The notes beneath the pieces are model-generated. The model was not told the origin of the DNA and did not search any database. It saw only the letters and a program-made list of their open reading frames with translations. This document shows, piece by piece, positions 43,144-54,185 of a stretch of DNA of 56,489 nucleotides; within the stretch, counting starts at the first letter, position 1, and each line of letters starts with the position of its first letter. Source of the DNA: Burkholderiaceae bacterium (GTDB lineage: Bacteria; Pseudomonadota; Gammaproteobacteria; Burkholderiales; Burkholderiaceae). The translations under genes were made by a program, and so were the position numbers. The DNA lies in assembly GCA_947448415.1 (NCBI GenBank), contig CANFMT010000016.1, positions 1 through 56,489 of the forward strand, written 5' to 3'.

Positions 43144-44922
43144 ATGACTGCAATTAAAAAATCATTGCCACGCCGCCGTTTTGATGCGGTGATTATTGGA
43201 GCAGGTGGTTCTGGTATGCGTGCTTCATTGCAGTTGGCTGAAGCTGGCTTGAATGTTGCCGTACTGACTAAGGTATTTCCAACACGCTCACATACTGTTG
43301 CAGCACAAGGTGGTATCGGTGCTTCACTGGGCAACATGAGTGAAGACAATTGGCACTATCACTTCTATGACACCATCAAAGGATCCGACTGGTTAGGCGA
43401 CCAAGATGTGATCGAATTCATGTGTCGTGAAGCTCCAAAAGTCGTTTATGAGTTAGAGCATTTTGGTATGCCGTTTGACCGCAACCCGGATGGCACGATT
43501 TATCAGCGTCCATTTGGTGGTCACACAGCAAACTATGGCGAAAAAGCAGTACAACGCGCTTGCGCGGCCGCTGACCGTACTGGTCATGCCATGTTGCACA
43601 CTTTGTACCAACGTAACGTACGCGCAAAAACTAATTTCTTTGTTGAATGGTTGGCGCTCGACTTAATTCGTGATGATGCTGGTGATGTCGTTGGTGTAAC
43701 CGCTCTCGAAATGGAAACTGGCCAGGTTTATATCTTGGAAGCCAAGATTGTGATGCTGGCTACAGGTGGTGCTGGCCGTATTTGGGATGCATCCACTAAC
43801 GCATTTATTAATACTGGTGACGGCATGGGCTTGGCAGCGCGTGCAGGCATTCCATTGGAAGACATGGAGTTCTGGCAATTCCACCCAACTGGCGTAGCTG
43901 GTGCCGGTGTGTTGTTGACAGAAGGTTGCCGTGGTGAAGGCGGCATTTTACGTAACAAAGATGGTGAGCGTTTTATGGAGCGCTATGCGCCAACTTATAA
44001 AGATTTAGCGCCACGCGACTTCGTTTCACGCTGTATGGATCAAGAGATCAAAGAAGGGCGCGGTTGCGGTCCTAATGGTGACTATGTTGTGCTCGATTTG
44101 ACGCACATTGGCGCTGAAACGATTATGAAGCGTTTACCTTCTGTATATGAAATCGGCATCAACTTTGCAAACGTTGACGTTACTAAAGAGCCGATTCCAG
44201 TTGTGCCAACAATTCACTACCAGATGGGCGGCATTCCAACGAACATTCATGGACAAGTAGTTGTTCCTGCTAATGGCATCCACAATGAGGTTGTGAATGG
44301 TTTGTATGCAATCGGCGAATGTTCTTGCGTTTCTGTTCACGGCGCAAACCGCTTAGGCACAAACTCATTGCTCGATCTTTTAGTATTTGGTCGTGCAGCA
44401 GGCAATCACATTGTTGCTCTTGATCTCAAGAATCGCGAATTCAAGCCGTTACCTGAAAACGCTGGTGAGCAAACAATGGCACGTATTGCAGCGCTTGATA
44501 ACTCTACCTCTGGTGAGTATGCACAAGATGTTGCGAATGACATTCGTAAGTGCATGCAGAAATACGCTGGTGTATTCCGCAACCAGGAGTTGATGGACGA
44601 GGGTGTTCGTCAAATGGCTATCTTGACTGAGCGCGCTAAACATTTGTGGCTAAAAGACAAGTCAGAGATTTTCAACACGGCGCGTATTGAGGCGTTGGAA
44701 GTTGCTAACTTGGTTGAGACAGCCAACGCAACAATGATTTCAGCGGCAGCTCGTAAAGAAAGCCGTGGCGCACATTCACATGATGATCATCAAGAGCGCG
44801 ATGATGACAATTGGATGAAGCATACCCTCTGGTATAGCGAGGGCAATAAGTTGTCCTACAAACCAGTTGTGTTGAAGCCTTTAACTGTTGAGTCCATCCC
44901 TCCTAAAGAACGTACTTTCTAA
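43144..44922 (+). CDS. sdhA: Succinate dehydrogenase flavoprotein subunit
   Basis: 592 residues. FAD-binding AVIIGAGGSGMRASLQLAEAG, covalent FAD His in RSHTVAAQGGIGASLGNM, active-site HPTGVAGAGVLLTEGCRGEGG, and HGANRLGTNSLLDLLVFGRAAG. The start is the ATG at 43144 (MTAIKKSLPRRRFD), 4 nt after the sdhD stop; the frame also opens at 43102 inside sdhD, which would add 14 unrelated residues. FAD attachment needs SdhE, encoded at 45640. Confidence 0.97.
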   Translation: MTAIKKSLPRRRFDAVIIGAGGSGMRASLQLAEAGLNVAVLTKVFPTRSHTVAAQGGIGASLGNMSEDNWHYHFYDTIKGSDWLGDQDVIEFMCREAPKVVYELEHFGMPFDRNPDGTIYQRPFGGHTANYGEKAVQRACAAADRTGHAMLHTLYQRNVRAKTNFFVEWLALDLIRDDAGDVVGVTALEMETGQVYILEAKIVMLATGGAGRIWDASTNAFINTGDGMGLAARAGIPLEDMEFWQFHPTGVAGAGVLLTEGCRGEGGILRNKDGERFMERYAPTYKDLAPRDFVSRCMDQEIKEGRGCGPNGDYVVLDLTHIGAETIMKRLPSVYEIGINFANVDVTKEPIPVVPTIHYQMGGIPTNIHGQVVVPANGIHNEVVNGLYAIGECSCVSVHGANRLGTNSLLDLLVFGRAAGNHIVALDLKNREFKPLPENAGEQTMARIAALDNSTSGEYAQDVANDIRKCMQKYAGVFRNQELMDEGVRQMAILTERAKHLWLKDKSEIFNTARIEALEVANLVETANATMISAAARKESRGAHSHDDHQERDDDNWMKHTLWYSEGNKLSYKPVVLKPLTVESIPPKERTF

Positions 44923-44938
44923 GCAAAAGAGATAGAAG

Positions 44939-45643
44939 ATGAGTGATATCCGTATATTCGAAATTTACCGCTACGATCCAGATGTCGATGCAGCTCCACG
45001 CATGGAACGCTATGAGTTAGAGCTCACTGGTGAACGTATGTTGTTGGATGCGTTGATTTCCTTGAAGAAGCAAGACGAATCAATTTCTTATCGTCGTTCA
45101 TGCCGTGAAGGTGTGTGCGGTTCAGATGCTATGAACATTAATGGTAAAAACGGTTTAGCCTGTTTGACCAATATGTTGACTTTGCCTAAGGTCATTACAT
45201 TGCGTCCATTGCCTGGCTTGCCAGTAGTGCGCGATTTGATCGTCGACATGACTTTGTTCTTTAAGCAGTATTTGTCTATCAAGCCTTACTTGGTAAATGA
45301 CAATCCACCTCCAGAAAAAGAGCGCCTCCAGAGTCCTGAAGAGCGTGAAGAGTTGAATGGTTTGTATGAGTGCATCTTGTGTGCATCATGCTCAACATCA
45401 TGCCCATCCTTCTGGTGGAATCCTGACAAGTTTGTTGGCCCAGCAGGTTTGTTGCAAGCGTATCGCTTTATTGCTGATAGTCGCGACGAAGAAACTGCTC
45501 AGCGTTTAGATAACTTAGAAGATCCGTACCGCTTGTTCCGTTGCCATACCATTATGAATTGCGTAGATGTATGTCCTAAGCACTTGAACCCAACTAAGGC
45601 AATTGGCAAGATCAAGGAGTTGATGGTTCGTAGGGCGGTATGA
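44939..45643 (+). CDS. sdhB: Succinate dehydrogenase iron-sulfur subunit
   Basis: 234 residues carrying all three clusters: [2Fe-2S] ligands in CREGVCGSDAMNINGKNGLAC, and the [4Fe-4S]/[3Fe-4S] ligands in CILCASCSTSCPSFWW and CHTIMNCVDVCPKHLNP. It passes electrons from SdhA to quinone. Its stop overlaps the sdhE start by 4 nt (ATGA). Confidence 0.97.
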   Translation: MSDIRIFEIYRYDPDVDAAPRMERYELELTGERMLLDALISLKKQDESISYRRSCREGVCGSDAMNINGKNGLACLTNMLTLPKVITLRPLPGLPVVRDLIVDMTLFFKQYLSIKPYLVNDNPPPEKERLQSPEEREELNGLYECILCASCSTSCPSFWWNPDKFVGPAGLLQAYRFIADSRDEETAQRLDNLEDPYRLFRCHTIMNCVDVCPKHLNPTKAIGKIKELMVRRAV

Positions 45644-45909
45644 CCCTCGGAAATGCAGAGTTATATCGTTTAAAAAGCGATGCCCGCAGGGGTTTGCTAG
45701 AGAACGATTTAATTCTGCAGCGATTCTTCGATCGTTATGGCTCTCAATTGAGTGCAGAAGATGGAAGGGTTTTAAGTCAGCTGTTAGCTTTAGATGACAA
45801 CGACTTAATGGATTTGCTAATTGGTCGTAAAGACTCAGTAGCAAGTCTTGAGAAAGAGATGCAGGGTGACTCTTTCAAAACAGTTTTGCAAAGGTTGAGA
45901 GAGAAGTAA
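45640..45909 (+). CDS. sdhE: FAD assembly factor SdhE
   Basis: 89 residues of the SdhE/YgfY family. The RGxxE motif (RRGLLENDLILQRFFDRYG) that contacts SdhA during flavinylation is intact, with the usual small helical bundle. Coupled to sdhB by the 4-nt overlap, which matches its role in maturing SdhA from the same operon. Confidence 0.92.
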   Translation: MTLGNAELYRLKSDARRGLLENDLILQRFFDRYGSQLSAEDGRVLSQLLALDDNDLMDLLIGRKDSVASLEKEMQGDSFKTVLQRLREK

Positions 45910-45991
45910 TTCAACCTTTTGGTGCAGTGGTTGTGAAAGTATGTGAACGAATAGTGTATTAATCATAATTTTGAATGACTAAGGATTAAAA

Positions 45992-47305
45992 ATGATTGAA
46001 TCGGACATCAAGGCAAAACTCTCGTTTTCGGATGGGACACCAGATATTGATCTGCCAATTTACAAGGGGACAGTTGGCCCTGACGTAATTGACATTCGCA
46101 AACTCTATGGTCAGACAGGTAAATTCACTTACGACTCCGGCTTTCTTTCTACTGCCTCATGCACTAGCAAAATTACTTATATCGATGGCGATAAGGGTGA
46201 GTTGCTTTATCGTGGCTATCCCATTGAAGATTTGGCACACAACTGCGACTTCTTGGAAACTTGCTATCTTCTGATTAACGGTGAGTTGCCAAACGCTACC
46301 GAGAAAAAAGATTTTGAAAATATGGTCATGCACCACACCATGGTGCATGAGCAAATGCAATTTTTCTTGCGCGGCTTCCGTCGTGATGCACACCCAATGT
46401 CTGTATTGACTGGTTTGGTAGGTGCGATGGCTGCTTTCTACCATGATGAAATTGATTACAGTGACGCATATGCACGTGAAGTGGCGCAAATTCGTTTGAT
46501 TGCGAAGATGCCCACATTGGTTGCGATGTCTTATAAATATTCTGTGGGACAACCTTTCATCTATCCAGATAATTCTTTGTCATACACAGCAAACTTTATG
46601 CGCATGATGTTTGCAACACCGTGTGAAGAATACAAAGTAAACCCAGTATTAGTACGAGCTTTAGATCGTATCTTCACATTGCATGCTGACCATGAGCAAA
46701 ATGCCTCTACTTCAACAGTACGTTTGTGCGGCTCTTCGGGTACAAATCCATTTGCCGCTATCTCTGCTGGTATCGCTTGTCTATGGGGCCCAGCTCATGG
46801 TGGTGCAAATGAAGCTTGCTTGCAGATGCTCAATGAGATTCAAGCTCAGGGCGGCGTAGATAAGATTCATGAATTCATCGCCCAAGTAAAAGACAAGAAC
46901 TCTAGCGTTCGTTTGATGGGCTTTGGGCACCGTGTTTATAAAAACTTTGACCCACGCGCTAAATTGATGCGTGAAACTTGCTACGAAGTCTTGAATGAGT
47001 TGGGTCTGCAAGATGATCCATTATTCAAGCTTGCAATGACACTCGAGAAGATTGCTTTGGAAGATGACTACTTTGTTAGCCGCAAGCTCTATCCAAACGT
47101 AGACTTTTACTCAGGTATTGTTCAGCGCGCCCTAGGCATCCCAACAGAAATGTTCACCTGTGTTTTTGCTTTGGCAAGAACAGTAGGCTGGATTGCTCAG
47201 TGGGAAGAGATGATCACTGATTCTGAGTATAAGATTGGACGTCCACGTCAGTTATACGTTGGCGAAACATCACGCAAGGTTCCAAACATCTCAGTTCGTA
47301 AATAA
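45992..47305 (+). CDS. gltA: Citrate synthase
   Basis: Condenses acetyl-CoA and oxaloacetate at TCA entry. 437 residues of the hexameric Gram-negative type. Catalytic residues lie in the [16 protein letters not shown] block, in [15 protein letters not shown] and in [15 protein letters not shown], with a conserved Asp downstream. AAGGA precedes the ATG at good spacing. The 82-bp gap after sdhE is AT-rich, so it may have its own promoter as well as read-through from sdh. Confidence 0.97.
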   Translation: MIESDIKAKLSFSDGTPDIDLPIYKGTVGPDVIDIRKLYGQTGKFTYDSGFLSTASCTSKITYIDGDKGELLYRGYPIEDLAHNCDFLETCYLLINGELPNATEKKDFENMVMHHTMVHEQMQFFLRGFRRDAHPMSVLTGLVGAMAAFYHDEIDYSDAYAREVAQIRLIAKMPTLVAMSYKYSVGQPFIYPDNSLSYTANFMRMMFATPCEEYKVNPVLVRALDRIFTLHADHEQNASTSTVRLCGSSGTNPFAAISAGIACLWGPAHGGANEACLQMLNEIQAQGGVDKIHEFIAQVKDKNSSVRLMGFGHRVYKNFDPRAKLMRETCYEVLNELGLQDDPLFKLAMTLEKIALEDDYFVSRKLYPNVDFYSGIVQRALGIPTEMFTCVFALARTVGWIAQWEEMITDSEYKIGRPRQLYVGETSRKVPNISVRK

Positions 47306-47322
47306 GGTAATTAAGGTCTCTC

Positions 47323-48732
47323 ATGTCTCGTACGCTTTATGACAAATTGTGGGATGACCACGTTGTTTACTCTGAAGAGGATGGCACAGCCACGATTTAT
47401 ATTGATCGTCAGTTGCTTCATGAGGTAACCAGTCCTCAAGCATTTGAAGGTTTAAATTTGGCTGGTCGTCCTGTTTGGCGCATATCCGCTAATCTGGCGG
47501 TATCCGATCACAACGTACCAACGACTGATCGCTCTGAAGGTATTGCAGATCCAATTTCCAAGTTGCAAGTGGATACCTTGGATCAAAACTGCGATGCTTT
47601 CGGTATTACTCAATACAAAATGAACGATACCCGACAAGGGATTGTTCACGTCATCGGGCCAGAACAGGGCGCAACTTTGCCTGGTATGACGGTAGTTTGT
47701 GGCGACTCTCATACAAGTACCCACGGCGCATTTGGTGCACTAGCGTTTGGCATTGGCACCTCTGAAGTTGAGCATGTATTGGCTACGCAAACCTTGCTCA
47801 TGAAAAAGAGCAAGAACATGCTGGTTAAGGTGGATGGACGTCTACAGCCAGGTTCCACTGCTAAAGATATCGTGCTTGCTGTCATTGGCAAGATTGGCAC
47901 GGCTGGCGGTACTGGGTACACCATAGAGTTTGCTGGCGAAGCGATTCGCAACCTTTCTATGGAAGGTCGCATGACACTTTGCAATATGGCGATTGAAGCT
48001 GGAGCACGTGCTGGTTTGGTTGCTGTAGACGAAACGACAATTGAATATATTCAAGGTCGTCCATATGCTCCTAAAGGGCCAGCCCTATTACAAGCACTGC
48101 AATATTGGAGAACTTTACATTCTGATGCGGATGCCAAGTTTGACGCTGTCGTTGAATTGCGTGCAGAAGAGATTGCCCCTCAAGTAACCTGGGGAACTTC
48201 GCCTGAGATGGTGCTTTCAATTAGCGATCGTGTGCCTGATCCAGAAAAAGAGCGCGATCCAAATAAGCGCTCCGCAATGGAACGTGCTTTGGAATATATG
48301 AACCTTGTTCCAAATACCCCGCTTAGCAGCATCTCTGTAGACAAAGTATTTATTGGCTCTTGTACTAACAGTCGTATTGAAGATATGCGCGCCGCCGCTA
48401 AGGTAGTGGATCGCTTAGGTAAAAAAGTTGCCGCTAATGTGAAGTTGGCATTGGTCGTGCCTGGATCTGGTTTGGTAAAAGCTCAGGCAGAGCGTGAAGG
48501 TTTAGACCGTATATTCAAGGCTGCTGGCTTTGAATGGCGCGAATCAGGATGCTCTATGTGCCTAGCAATGAATGCTGATCGCTTAGAGCCTGGTGAGCGT
48601 TGCGCTTCAACTTCAAATCGTAACTTTGAAGGTCGTCAAGGTAATGGCGGTCGCACTCATTTAGTCAGTCCAGCAATGGCTGCCGCTGCTGCGATTGAAG
48701 GTCACTTTGTTGATGTTCGTAAGATTTCATAG
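47323..48732 (+). CDS. leuC: 3-isopropylmalate dehydratase large subunit
   Basis: Aconitase-family enzyme of leucine synthesis. 469 residues. Three [4Fe-4S] cysteines are visible: Cys in [13 protein letters not shown] and the CxxC in [42 protein letters not shown] is diagnostic for LeuC. It is the first leu gene, 17 bp after gltA; whether it shares a transcript with gltA cannot be seen. Confidence 0.97.
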   Translation: MSRTLYDKLWDDHVVYSEEDGTATIYIDRQLLHEVTSPQAFEGLNLAGRPVWRISANLAVSDHNVPTTDRSEGIADPISKLQVDTLDQNCDAFGITQYKMNDTRQGIVHVIGPEQGATLPGMTVVCGDSHTSTHGAFGALAFGIGTSEVEHVLATQTLLMKKSKNMLVKVDGRLQPGSTAKDIVLAVIGKIGTAGGTGYTIEFAGEAIRNLSMEGRMTLCNMAIEAGARAGLVAVDETTIEYIQGRPYAPKGPALLQALQYWRTLHSDADAKFDAVVELRAEEIAPQVTWGTSPEMVLSISDRVPDPEKERDPNKRSAMERALEYMNLVPNTPLSSISVDKVFIGSCTNSRIEDMRAAAKVVDRLGKKVAANVKLALVVPGSGLVKAQAEREGLDRIFKAAGFEWRESGCSMCLAMNADRLEPGERCASTSNRNFEGRQGNGGRTHLVSPAMAAAAAIEGHFVDVRKIS

Positions 48733-48745
48733 GGGTAACTAAATA

Positions 48746-48952
48746 ATGAAATTTTCTCCAATTTCTTTAATTGCAAGATTGACCATTGTTGGTCTAGTCG
48801 GTTTATTCATTACTGCTTGCAGCAGTACGATGGAAGGCATAGGAAAAGATTTGCAAAACATGGGAACTTCCATGGGCGGATCGAGCAACACACAACAAGG
48901 CAATCAATCTCAAACAAAGGGTAAAGACGTTGTCGTTACTCCTGTGAAGTAA
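48746..48952 (+). CDS. Entericidin-like small lipoprotein
   Basis: 68 residues: a lipoprotein signal peptide ending FITAC with Cys25 lipidated, then a 44-residue mature part starting CSSTMEGIGKDLQNMG, which matches the entericidin A/B pattern (CNTxxGxGxDxxxxG). The tail is Gln/Ser/Thr-rich. Entericidins are stress-linked envelope lipoproteins in enteric bacteria; the role here is unknown. It sits between leuC (13 bp) and leuD (23 bp), in the direction of the operon, so it is co-expressed with leucine genes. Confidence 0.83.
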   Translation: MKFSPISLIARLTIVGLVGLFITACSSTMEGIGKDLQNMGTSMGGSSNTQQGNQSQTKGKDVVVTPVK

Positions 48953-48975
48953 TTAATTAGAGTCAAAGTCGAATC

Positions 48976-49623
48976 ATGGAAAAATTTACGGTATACAAAG
49001 GTTTGGTTGCTCCGCTTAATCGTGAGAACGTGGATACCGATGCCATCATTCCAAAGCAGTTTCTGAAATCTATTAAGAAGACTGGCTTTGGTCAAAATCT
49101 CTTTGATGAATGGCGTTATTTGGATCATGGCGAACCTGGTCAAGATTGCAGTACTCGTCCAATTAATCCCGACTTTGTGCTCAATCAGCCACGATACAAG
49201 GGCGCAGGTATTTTGCTTGCCCGTAAAAACTTTGGTTGCGGTAGCTCCCGTGAGCACGCACCGTGGGCATTAGACCAATACGGCTTTAGAGCGGTCATTG
49301 CCCCAAGCTTTGCCGATATTTTCTACAACAATTGCTTTAAAAACGGTGTTTTACCGATTGTTTTGACAGAAATGCAGGTCGATCATTTATTTAATGAAAC
49401 CCTCGCATTTACTGGTTATCAGTTGACAATCGACCTAGACGCTCAGCAAGTGATTGCCCCGGATGGCGCTGCTTATAGCTTTGATGTGGCTCCATTTAGA
49501 AAGTATTGCCTACTGAACGGCTTGGACGATATTGGCTTAACTCTGCAACATGCAGATAAAATCAAGGCTTATGAAGCTGAGCGCATCCTTAAGATGCCTT
49601 GGCTTGCGACACAATTGCCGTAA
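48976..49623 (+). CDS. leuD: 3-isopropylmalate dehydratase small subunit
   Basis: 215 residues, partner of LeuC. Recognisable elements: [40 protein letters not shown] with the substrate-binding Ser/Arg loop, and [21 protein letters not shown]. Complete length. The ribosome site is weak. Confidence 0.97.
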   Translation: MEKFTVYKGLVAPLNRENVDTDAIIPKQFLKSIKKTGFGQNLFDEWRYLDHGEPGQDCSTRPINPDFVLNQPRYKGAGILLARKNFGCGSSREHAPWALDQYGFRAVIAPSFADIFYNNCFKNGVLPIVLTEMQVDHLFNETLAFTGYQLTIDLDAQQVIAPDGAAYSFDVAPFRKYCLLNGLDDIGLTLQHADKIKAYEAERILKMPWLATQLP

Positions 49624-49646
49624 TTTCGTTGATTTAAAGGCCTTTC

Positions 49647-50717
49647 ATGAAAATTGCAGTTCTACCGGGCGATGGTATCGGCCCGGAAATCGTTGCTCAA
49701 GCTGTTCGAGTGCTCAAAGCGCTTGGACCACAGTTTGATTTAGAAGAAGCCCCTGTTGGTGGAGCAGCCTTTGACCTCTCTGGGCATCCTTTGCCTCCGG
49801 CTACCTTAGAGCTCGCCAAAAAAGCAGACGCAATTTTGTTTGGTGCAGTCGGCGATTGGAAGTACGACACGCTGGCACGCGAACTACGCCCAGAACAGGC
49901 GATCTTGGGTTTACGTAAACATTTGGAATTGTTTGCTAACTTTAGACCAGCTATTTGTTATCCAGAACTCACGGCAGCTTCAAGCTTGAAACCAGAAATC
50001 ATTGGTGGATTAGATATTTTGATCGTACGTGAACTCAATGGCGATATTTACTTTGGTCAACCGCGCGGAATTCGTACTTCTGAGTTGCCGTTATTTAAAG
50101 GTGCTCGTGAAGGCTTTGACACCATGCACTACAGCGAGCCAGAAGTAGAGCGTATTGGTCGTGTTGCTTTTGAAGCGGCACGTAAGCGCGGCAAGAAAGT
50201 GTGCAGTGTTGATAAAGCAAACGTATTAGAGACTTCGCAGCTCTGGCGTGAGGTAATGATTCGCGTATCAAAAGAATATCCAGACGTGGAGTTGTCTCAT
50301 ATGTATGTAGATAACGCTGCAATGCAACTAGTCAAAGCGCCAAAGGCATTTGATGTTGTGGTGACTGGCAATCTATTTGGTGACATCCTCTCGGATGAGG
50401 CGGCCATGTTGACTGGCTCGATTGGTATGTTGCCATCAGCCTCTTTAGACAAGAACAACAAAGGCTTGTATGAGCCAAGTCATGGCTCTGCGCCAGATAT
50501 TGCTGGCAAAGGCATCGCCAATCCATTGGCCACGATATTGTCTGCTGCAATGATGTTGCGTTATTCCTTGGGCATGCCTGCAGAAGCAGATCGTATTGAA
50601 AAAGCGGTCCAGAAAGTATTGGCGCAAGGTTTACGTACTGCTGATATTTACACCGAAGGCACGCAAAAGGTGTCTACAGTACAGATGGGCGATGCAGTTG
50701 TAGCAGCGCTTGCATAA
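49647..50717 (+). CDS. leuB: 3-isopropylmalate dehydrogenase
   Basis: Oxidative decarboxylation of 3-isopropylmalate with NAD+. 356 residues. [23 protein letters not shown] (substrate Arg), [29 protein letters not shown] and [26 protein letters not shown] (metal Asp residues) are all intact. Downstream lies an A-rich 59-nt spacer before asd. Confidence 0.97.
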   Translation: MKIAVLPGDGIGPEIVAQAVRVLKALGPQFDLEEAPVGGAAFDLSGHPLPPATLELAKKADAILFGAVGDWKYDTLARELRPEQAILGLRKHLELFANFRPAICYPELTAASSLKPEIIGGLDILIVRELNGDIYFGQPRGIRTSELPLFKGAREGFDTMHYSEPEVERIGRVAFEAARKRGKKVCSVDKANVLETSQLWREVMIRVSKEYPDVELSHMYVDNAAMQLVKAPKAFDVVVTGNLFGDILSDEAAMLTGSIGMLPSASLDKNNKGLYEPSHGSAPDIAGKGIANPLATILSAAMMLRYSLGMPAEADRIEKAVQKVLAQGLRTADIYTEGTQKVSTVQMGDAVVAALA

Positions 50718-50776
50718 GAAAACGAAATTAACAAGACTAAGAAACAAAATAAACACATTTACTAGATAGTTAAATC
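50718..50776 (+). other. A-rich spacer between leuB and asd
   Basis: 59 nt dominated by A, with runs such as AAACAAAATAAACACA and no purine-rich Shine-Dalgarno at useful distance from the asd ATG (50777). It holds no hairpin I can support. Confidence 0.5.
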
Positions 50777-51934
50777 ATGGCAAATACAAAAACACCTTTG
50801 GTTGGTTTAGTTGGCTGGCGCGGTATGGTGGGTAGCGTTCTTATGGAGCGCATGCTCGCCGAGAAAGATTTTGATCTGATTGAGCCAGTTTTCTTTAGCA
50901 CCAGTCAAGCAGGTGGTGAGGTTCCGTTGCTGAATGGTAAGAAAGTCACCAAAAACGAGAGCACTTTGCAAGATGCTAATGACATCGCAGCATTGTCACG
51001 TTGCGACATCATCTTGACTTGCCAAGGCGGGGATTACACCAATGACATCTTTCCTAAGCTGCGTGCGGCAGGGTGGAATGGTCATTGGATTGATGCTGCT
51101 AGCGCATTGCGCATGAAAGACGATGCTGTATTGATTCTTGATCCAGTGAACCGTCCTGTAATTGATAAAGCTTTAGCTGCTGGTGGCAAGAACTGGATTG
51201 GCAGCAACTGTACAGTCAGTTTGATGATGATGGCGATGGGTGGGCTGGTAAAGGCGGATATGGTGGAGTGGATTAGCGCCATGACTTACCAAGCAGCTTC
51301 TGGTGCTGGTGCACAGAATATGCGTGAGTTATTGCTGCAGATGGGGGCATTGCGCGACAGTGTAGCTACTGAGTTGGCTGATCCGTCTTCTTGGATATTG
51401 GATATTGATCGCAAAGTGACTGAAACATTGCGTTCATCGGACTTCCCCAAAAAGAATTTCCGCAACACAGCCTTGGCGGGCAGCTTAATTCCATGGATCG
51501 ATGTACCCGTTGAAAATGGTCAAACGAAAGAAGAGTGGAAGGGTGGCGCTGAGTTCAATAAGATCTTGGGTCGTCCAGCATTCCGTACGCCTGGCAGTAT
51601 TCCAGTTGATGGTTTATGTGTGCGTGTAGGCGCAATGCGTTGCCACTCACAAGGCTTGACTGTCAAACTTAAAAAAGATATTCCTCTTAAAGAAATAGAG
51701 GTAATTTTGGCTGCTGATAATCAGTGGGTCAAAGTGGTTCCTAATGATCGTGAAACTACTGAGCTTGATTTATCGCCAGCAGCTGTCAGTGGCACATTGA
51801 CTGTGCCTATTGGTCGTTTGCATAAGATGGCAATGGGCCCAGAGTATTTGGGTGCATTCACTGTGGGCGATCAATTGCTATGGGGTGCTGCTGAGCCATT
51901 GCGCCGCATGCTTCGCATCTTGCTTGAGAAGTAA
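50777..51934 (+). CDS. asd: Aspartate-semialdehyde dehydrogenase
   Basis: Reduces aspartyl phosphate on the lysine/threonine/methionine and diaminopimelate route. 385 residues, the Gram-negative Asd type (about 370). [18 protein letters not shown] (NADP site), catalytic Cys in [28 protein letters not shown] and the active-site His/Arg region [16 protein letters not shown]. No Shine-Dalgarno is evident. fimV starts 10 nt after its stop. Confidence 0.96.
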   Translation: MANTKTPLVGLVGWRGMVGSVLMERMLAEKDFDLIEPVFFSTSQAGGEVPLLNGKKVTKNESTLQDANDIAALSRCDIILTCQGGDYTNDIFPKLRAAGWNGHWIDAASALRMKDDAVLILDPVNRPVIDKALAAGGKNWIGSNCTVSLMMMAMGGLVKADMVEWISAMTYQAASGAGAQNMRELLLQMGALRDSVATELADPSSWILDIDRKVTETLRSSDFPKKNFRNTALAGSLIPWIDVPVENGQTKEEWKGGAEFNKILGRPAFRTPGSIPVDGLCVRVGAMRCHSQGLTVKLKKDIPLKEIEVILAADNQWVKVVPNDRETTELDLSPAAVSGTLTVPIGRLHKMAMGPEYLGAFTVGDQLLWGAAEPLRRMLRILLEK

Positions 51935-51944
51935 TCCAAACTCC

Positions 51945-53345
51945 ATGTCTCGCATAAGCCAGCTAGGCTTTCTAAAGCTCCTTTGCTTTATTCTGTTTAG
52001 TTGGTCATCTGTAGCTGGCGCAATTACTTTAGGCGCACCGCAATTACAGTCCCGCCCAGGGGAACCACTACGTGTTGAGATTCCAATTCGGGTGGGGGTC
52101 GATGAGCAAGGTGCTTTATCCAGTCTTAATGTAGCGATGCCCGATAAAGCGGCTTATCAGCGCCTGGGCATTTCCCAAAAGATATTAGAGCTTAATCCGC
52201 AAGCAATGGTGTATCGGAATCGCCAAGAGCAGTTAATGATCTTGGTAGAAACTGTTAACTCTGTACCCATGACAGACGATCCATTTTTGGATGTATTGGT
52301 CAATCTGAATTGGTCAAGCGGAAGTCTTACCAAAACGTTTACCTTGTTATTGGGGGATGCTCAGAAGATTACAGTAAGGCCCGGACAAACCTTATCTGAG
52401 ATTGCAGCAACCATAGCACCTCAACTTGATGGCGCTACCTTAGATCAAACCATGATGGCTTTGTACAAAGCCAATCCTGATGCCTTTGCAAGTGGCAGTA
52501 TTAATCGTTTAGCTGCTGGCGCTGAATTAACTAAGCCAAGCCAATCCTTACTACGCTCTATTAGCCCTGCGGAGGCGAATCAATTTGTAGCGGACGCAAA
52601 CGAGCAATGGCGTGATGAGCGTGATGGAAAAGATGCTGGATCTAGTGGCAACAAGTCGGCAACTGCTAAGTCAGGCCTAGAGACTGCGAAGGATAGGCTT
52701 AAGATCGGTTCAAGCGCTGAAGGCAATGAGCAGGAACGTCGTTATACAGAAGAACTGGTTGCCCAAGAAAAGATGCTGGAGCAAACTAAAGCCCGTGTAG
52801 CAGAATTGGAAAAAAATATTGCCGATCTTCAGCGCCTATTAGATAAATCCAAAGAGAAAAAAGCAGTAGATAATAATTTTGGATTAGGTGGTTTTGGTCC
52901 CGCTATTCTTGCGCTGGGTTTAATTTCCTTAACAGGATTATTGTTGTGGGGCTTGGCCCGTAATGCACGCCGTTCAGAGGCTTCGAGTTTTCAAGTATCC
53001 TCTGGCCATGTAATCAAAGAGCAAAAAGAGAAGCATGTAGCGGCGACAGAGGGATCTCATTTTGAAATGCCCGCTCGTGCCAAAGCATTGTTCGAGGGAA
53101 TTGACCTTGATCTTTCTAAGCCAATAAAAGATACCCCATCAGCAGTTAGCGTACCAGTAGCCAATCCTTTAGCCGATACCTTGCGCGTTAAGTTAAATTT
53201 AGCGCGAGCCTACATCACGATTGAAGACTTTTCTGCTGCTAAAAAGTCGATTGAAGAAGTGCTTCGTATGAGTAATTCTGTGGACCCAGCAATTACTACT
53301 GAAGCGCAGGGTTTATTAGCGGAACTCTCACATCGCAATACTTAG
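51945..53345 (+). CDS. fimV: FimV/HubP-like polar organising protein
   Basis: 466 residues. Signal peptide (about 1-26), conserved FimV N-terminal domain starting ITLGAPQLQSRPGEPLRVEIPI, a LysM-like segment (about 170-235, ITVRPGQTLSEIA), a coiled coil (about 265-305), one membrane helix (about 323-342, AILALGLISLTGLLLWGL) and a C-terminal FimV/TPR-like domain (LADTLRVKLNLARAYITIEDFSAAKKSIEEVL). It is shorter than Pseudomonas FimV because the acidic cytoplasmic region is reduced. Start at the ATG at 51945; the frame is open further into asd but that part is not protein-like. Role: peptidoglycan-bound polar landmark for pili or chemotaxis (family knowledge). Confidence 0.9.
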   Translation: MSRISQLGFLKLLCFILFSWSSVAGAITLGAPQLQSRPGEPLRVEIPIRVGVDEQGALSSLNVAMPDKAAYQRLGISQKILELNPQAMVYRNRQEQLMILVETVNSVPMTDDPFLDVLVNLNWSSGSLTKTFTLLLGDAQKITVRPGQTLSEIAATIAPQLDGATLDQTMMALYKANPDAFASGSINRLAAGAELTKPSQSLLRSISPAEANQFVADANEQWRDERDGKDAGSSGNKSATAKSGLETAKDRLKIGSSAEGNEQERRYTEELVAQEKMLEQTKARVAELEKNIADLQRLLDKSKEKKAVDNNFGLGGFGPAILALGLISLTGLLLWGLARNARRSEASSFQVSSGHVIKEQKEKHVAATEGSHFEMPARAKALFEGIDLDLSKPIKDTPSAVSVPVANPLADTLRVKLNLARAYITIEDFSAAKKSIEEVLRMSNSVDPAITTEAQGLLAELSHRNT

Positions 53346-53348
53346 ATT

Positions 53349-54185
53349 ATGCGTATAGCCCTTGGCCTCCAATACGACGGTAGTCCATATTTTGGGTGGC
53401 AAACCCAGGTTAATCGCAACACGGTACAGGACGAATTGGAAAAGGCCATCTCTGCTTTTGTTGGAGAGCAGGCCAGCGTAGTGCAGCCCATTCATACGAT
53501 TACAGCAGGTAGAACAGATACCGGCGTTCACGCCTTAGGTCAAGTAGTGCATTTTGATACCAATGTAGAGCGTGAAGATTTTTCATGGGTCAGGGGCGTG
53601 AACTCCTTTTTGCCGCCATCGATTGTAATTAACTGGGCAAAACCTGTTTCAGATGAATTTAGTGCCCGCTTTTCTGCTTTCGAGCGTGAGTATATTTATG
53701 CGTTACAAGCTGGACCATGTCGTTCGCCGATGTCGCATTCGCGTGCGGGTTACTTAATGTTGCCACCTAGTCAGTGGTTGGATCTTGATGCTATGAGAAA
53801 GTCAGCCGAGTGTTTGATTGGCGAGCATGACTTTAGCTCATTTAGATCATCGGAGTGTCAAAGCAAGACGCCGGTTAAAACGCTTTATTCCATTGATATG
53901 ATTTCTGAGCAGCCATGGCTGTATTTCAGAATCCGCGGGAATGCTTTTTTGCACCACATGATTCGTAATATCGTCGGTTGTTTTTTGCAAATCGGGCAGG
54001 GCAAGCAAAAATCAGAATGGATGGCGGAAGTCTTGGCCGCTAAGAACAGGAAAATTGCTGCACCCACCTTTATGGCAGATGGGCTGTATTTGGCCAAAAT
54101 TACCTATCCAGAAGAATTTGCCATTCCTCAGCCTTGGCTGCAGAACTCTTGGCTACCCGCCAAGATCATTGGGAAACAAAATTAA
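53349..54185 (+). CDS. truA: tRNA pseudouridine(38-40) synthase
   Basis: Modifies the anticodon arm of many tRNAs. 278 residues. [12 protein letters not shown] at the N-terminus, the catalytic Asp in [31 protein letters not shown] and the C-terminal [19 protein letters not shown]. Complete. It starts 3 nt after fimV, an arrangement typical of betaproteobacterial leu-asd-fimV-truA-trp clusters. Confidence 0.97.
   Translation: MRIALGLQYDGSPYFGWQTQVNRNTVQDELEKAISAFVGEQASVVQPIHTITAGRTDTGVHALGQVVHFDTNVEREDFSWVRGVNSFLPPSIVINWAKPVSDEFSARFSAFEREYIYALQAGPCRSPMSHSRAGYLMLPPSQWLDLDAMRKSAECLIGEHDFSSFRSSECQSKTPVKTLYSIDMISEQPWLYFRIRGNAFLHHMIRNIVGCFLQIGQGKQKSEWMAEVLAAKNRKIAAPTFMADGLYLAKITYPEEFAIPQPWLQNSWLPAKIIGKQN

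Noticed and set aside
46157..46552. 131-codon frame opposite gltA
   Set aside because: His/Thr-rich shadow of a conserved gene.
51810..51944. N-terminal extension of FimV into asd
   Set aside because: The signal peptide begins at 51945; the upstream residues are the asd gene in another frame.
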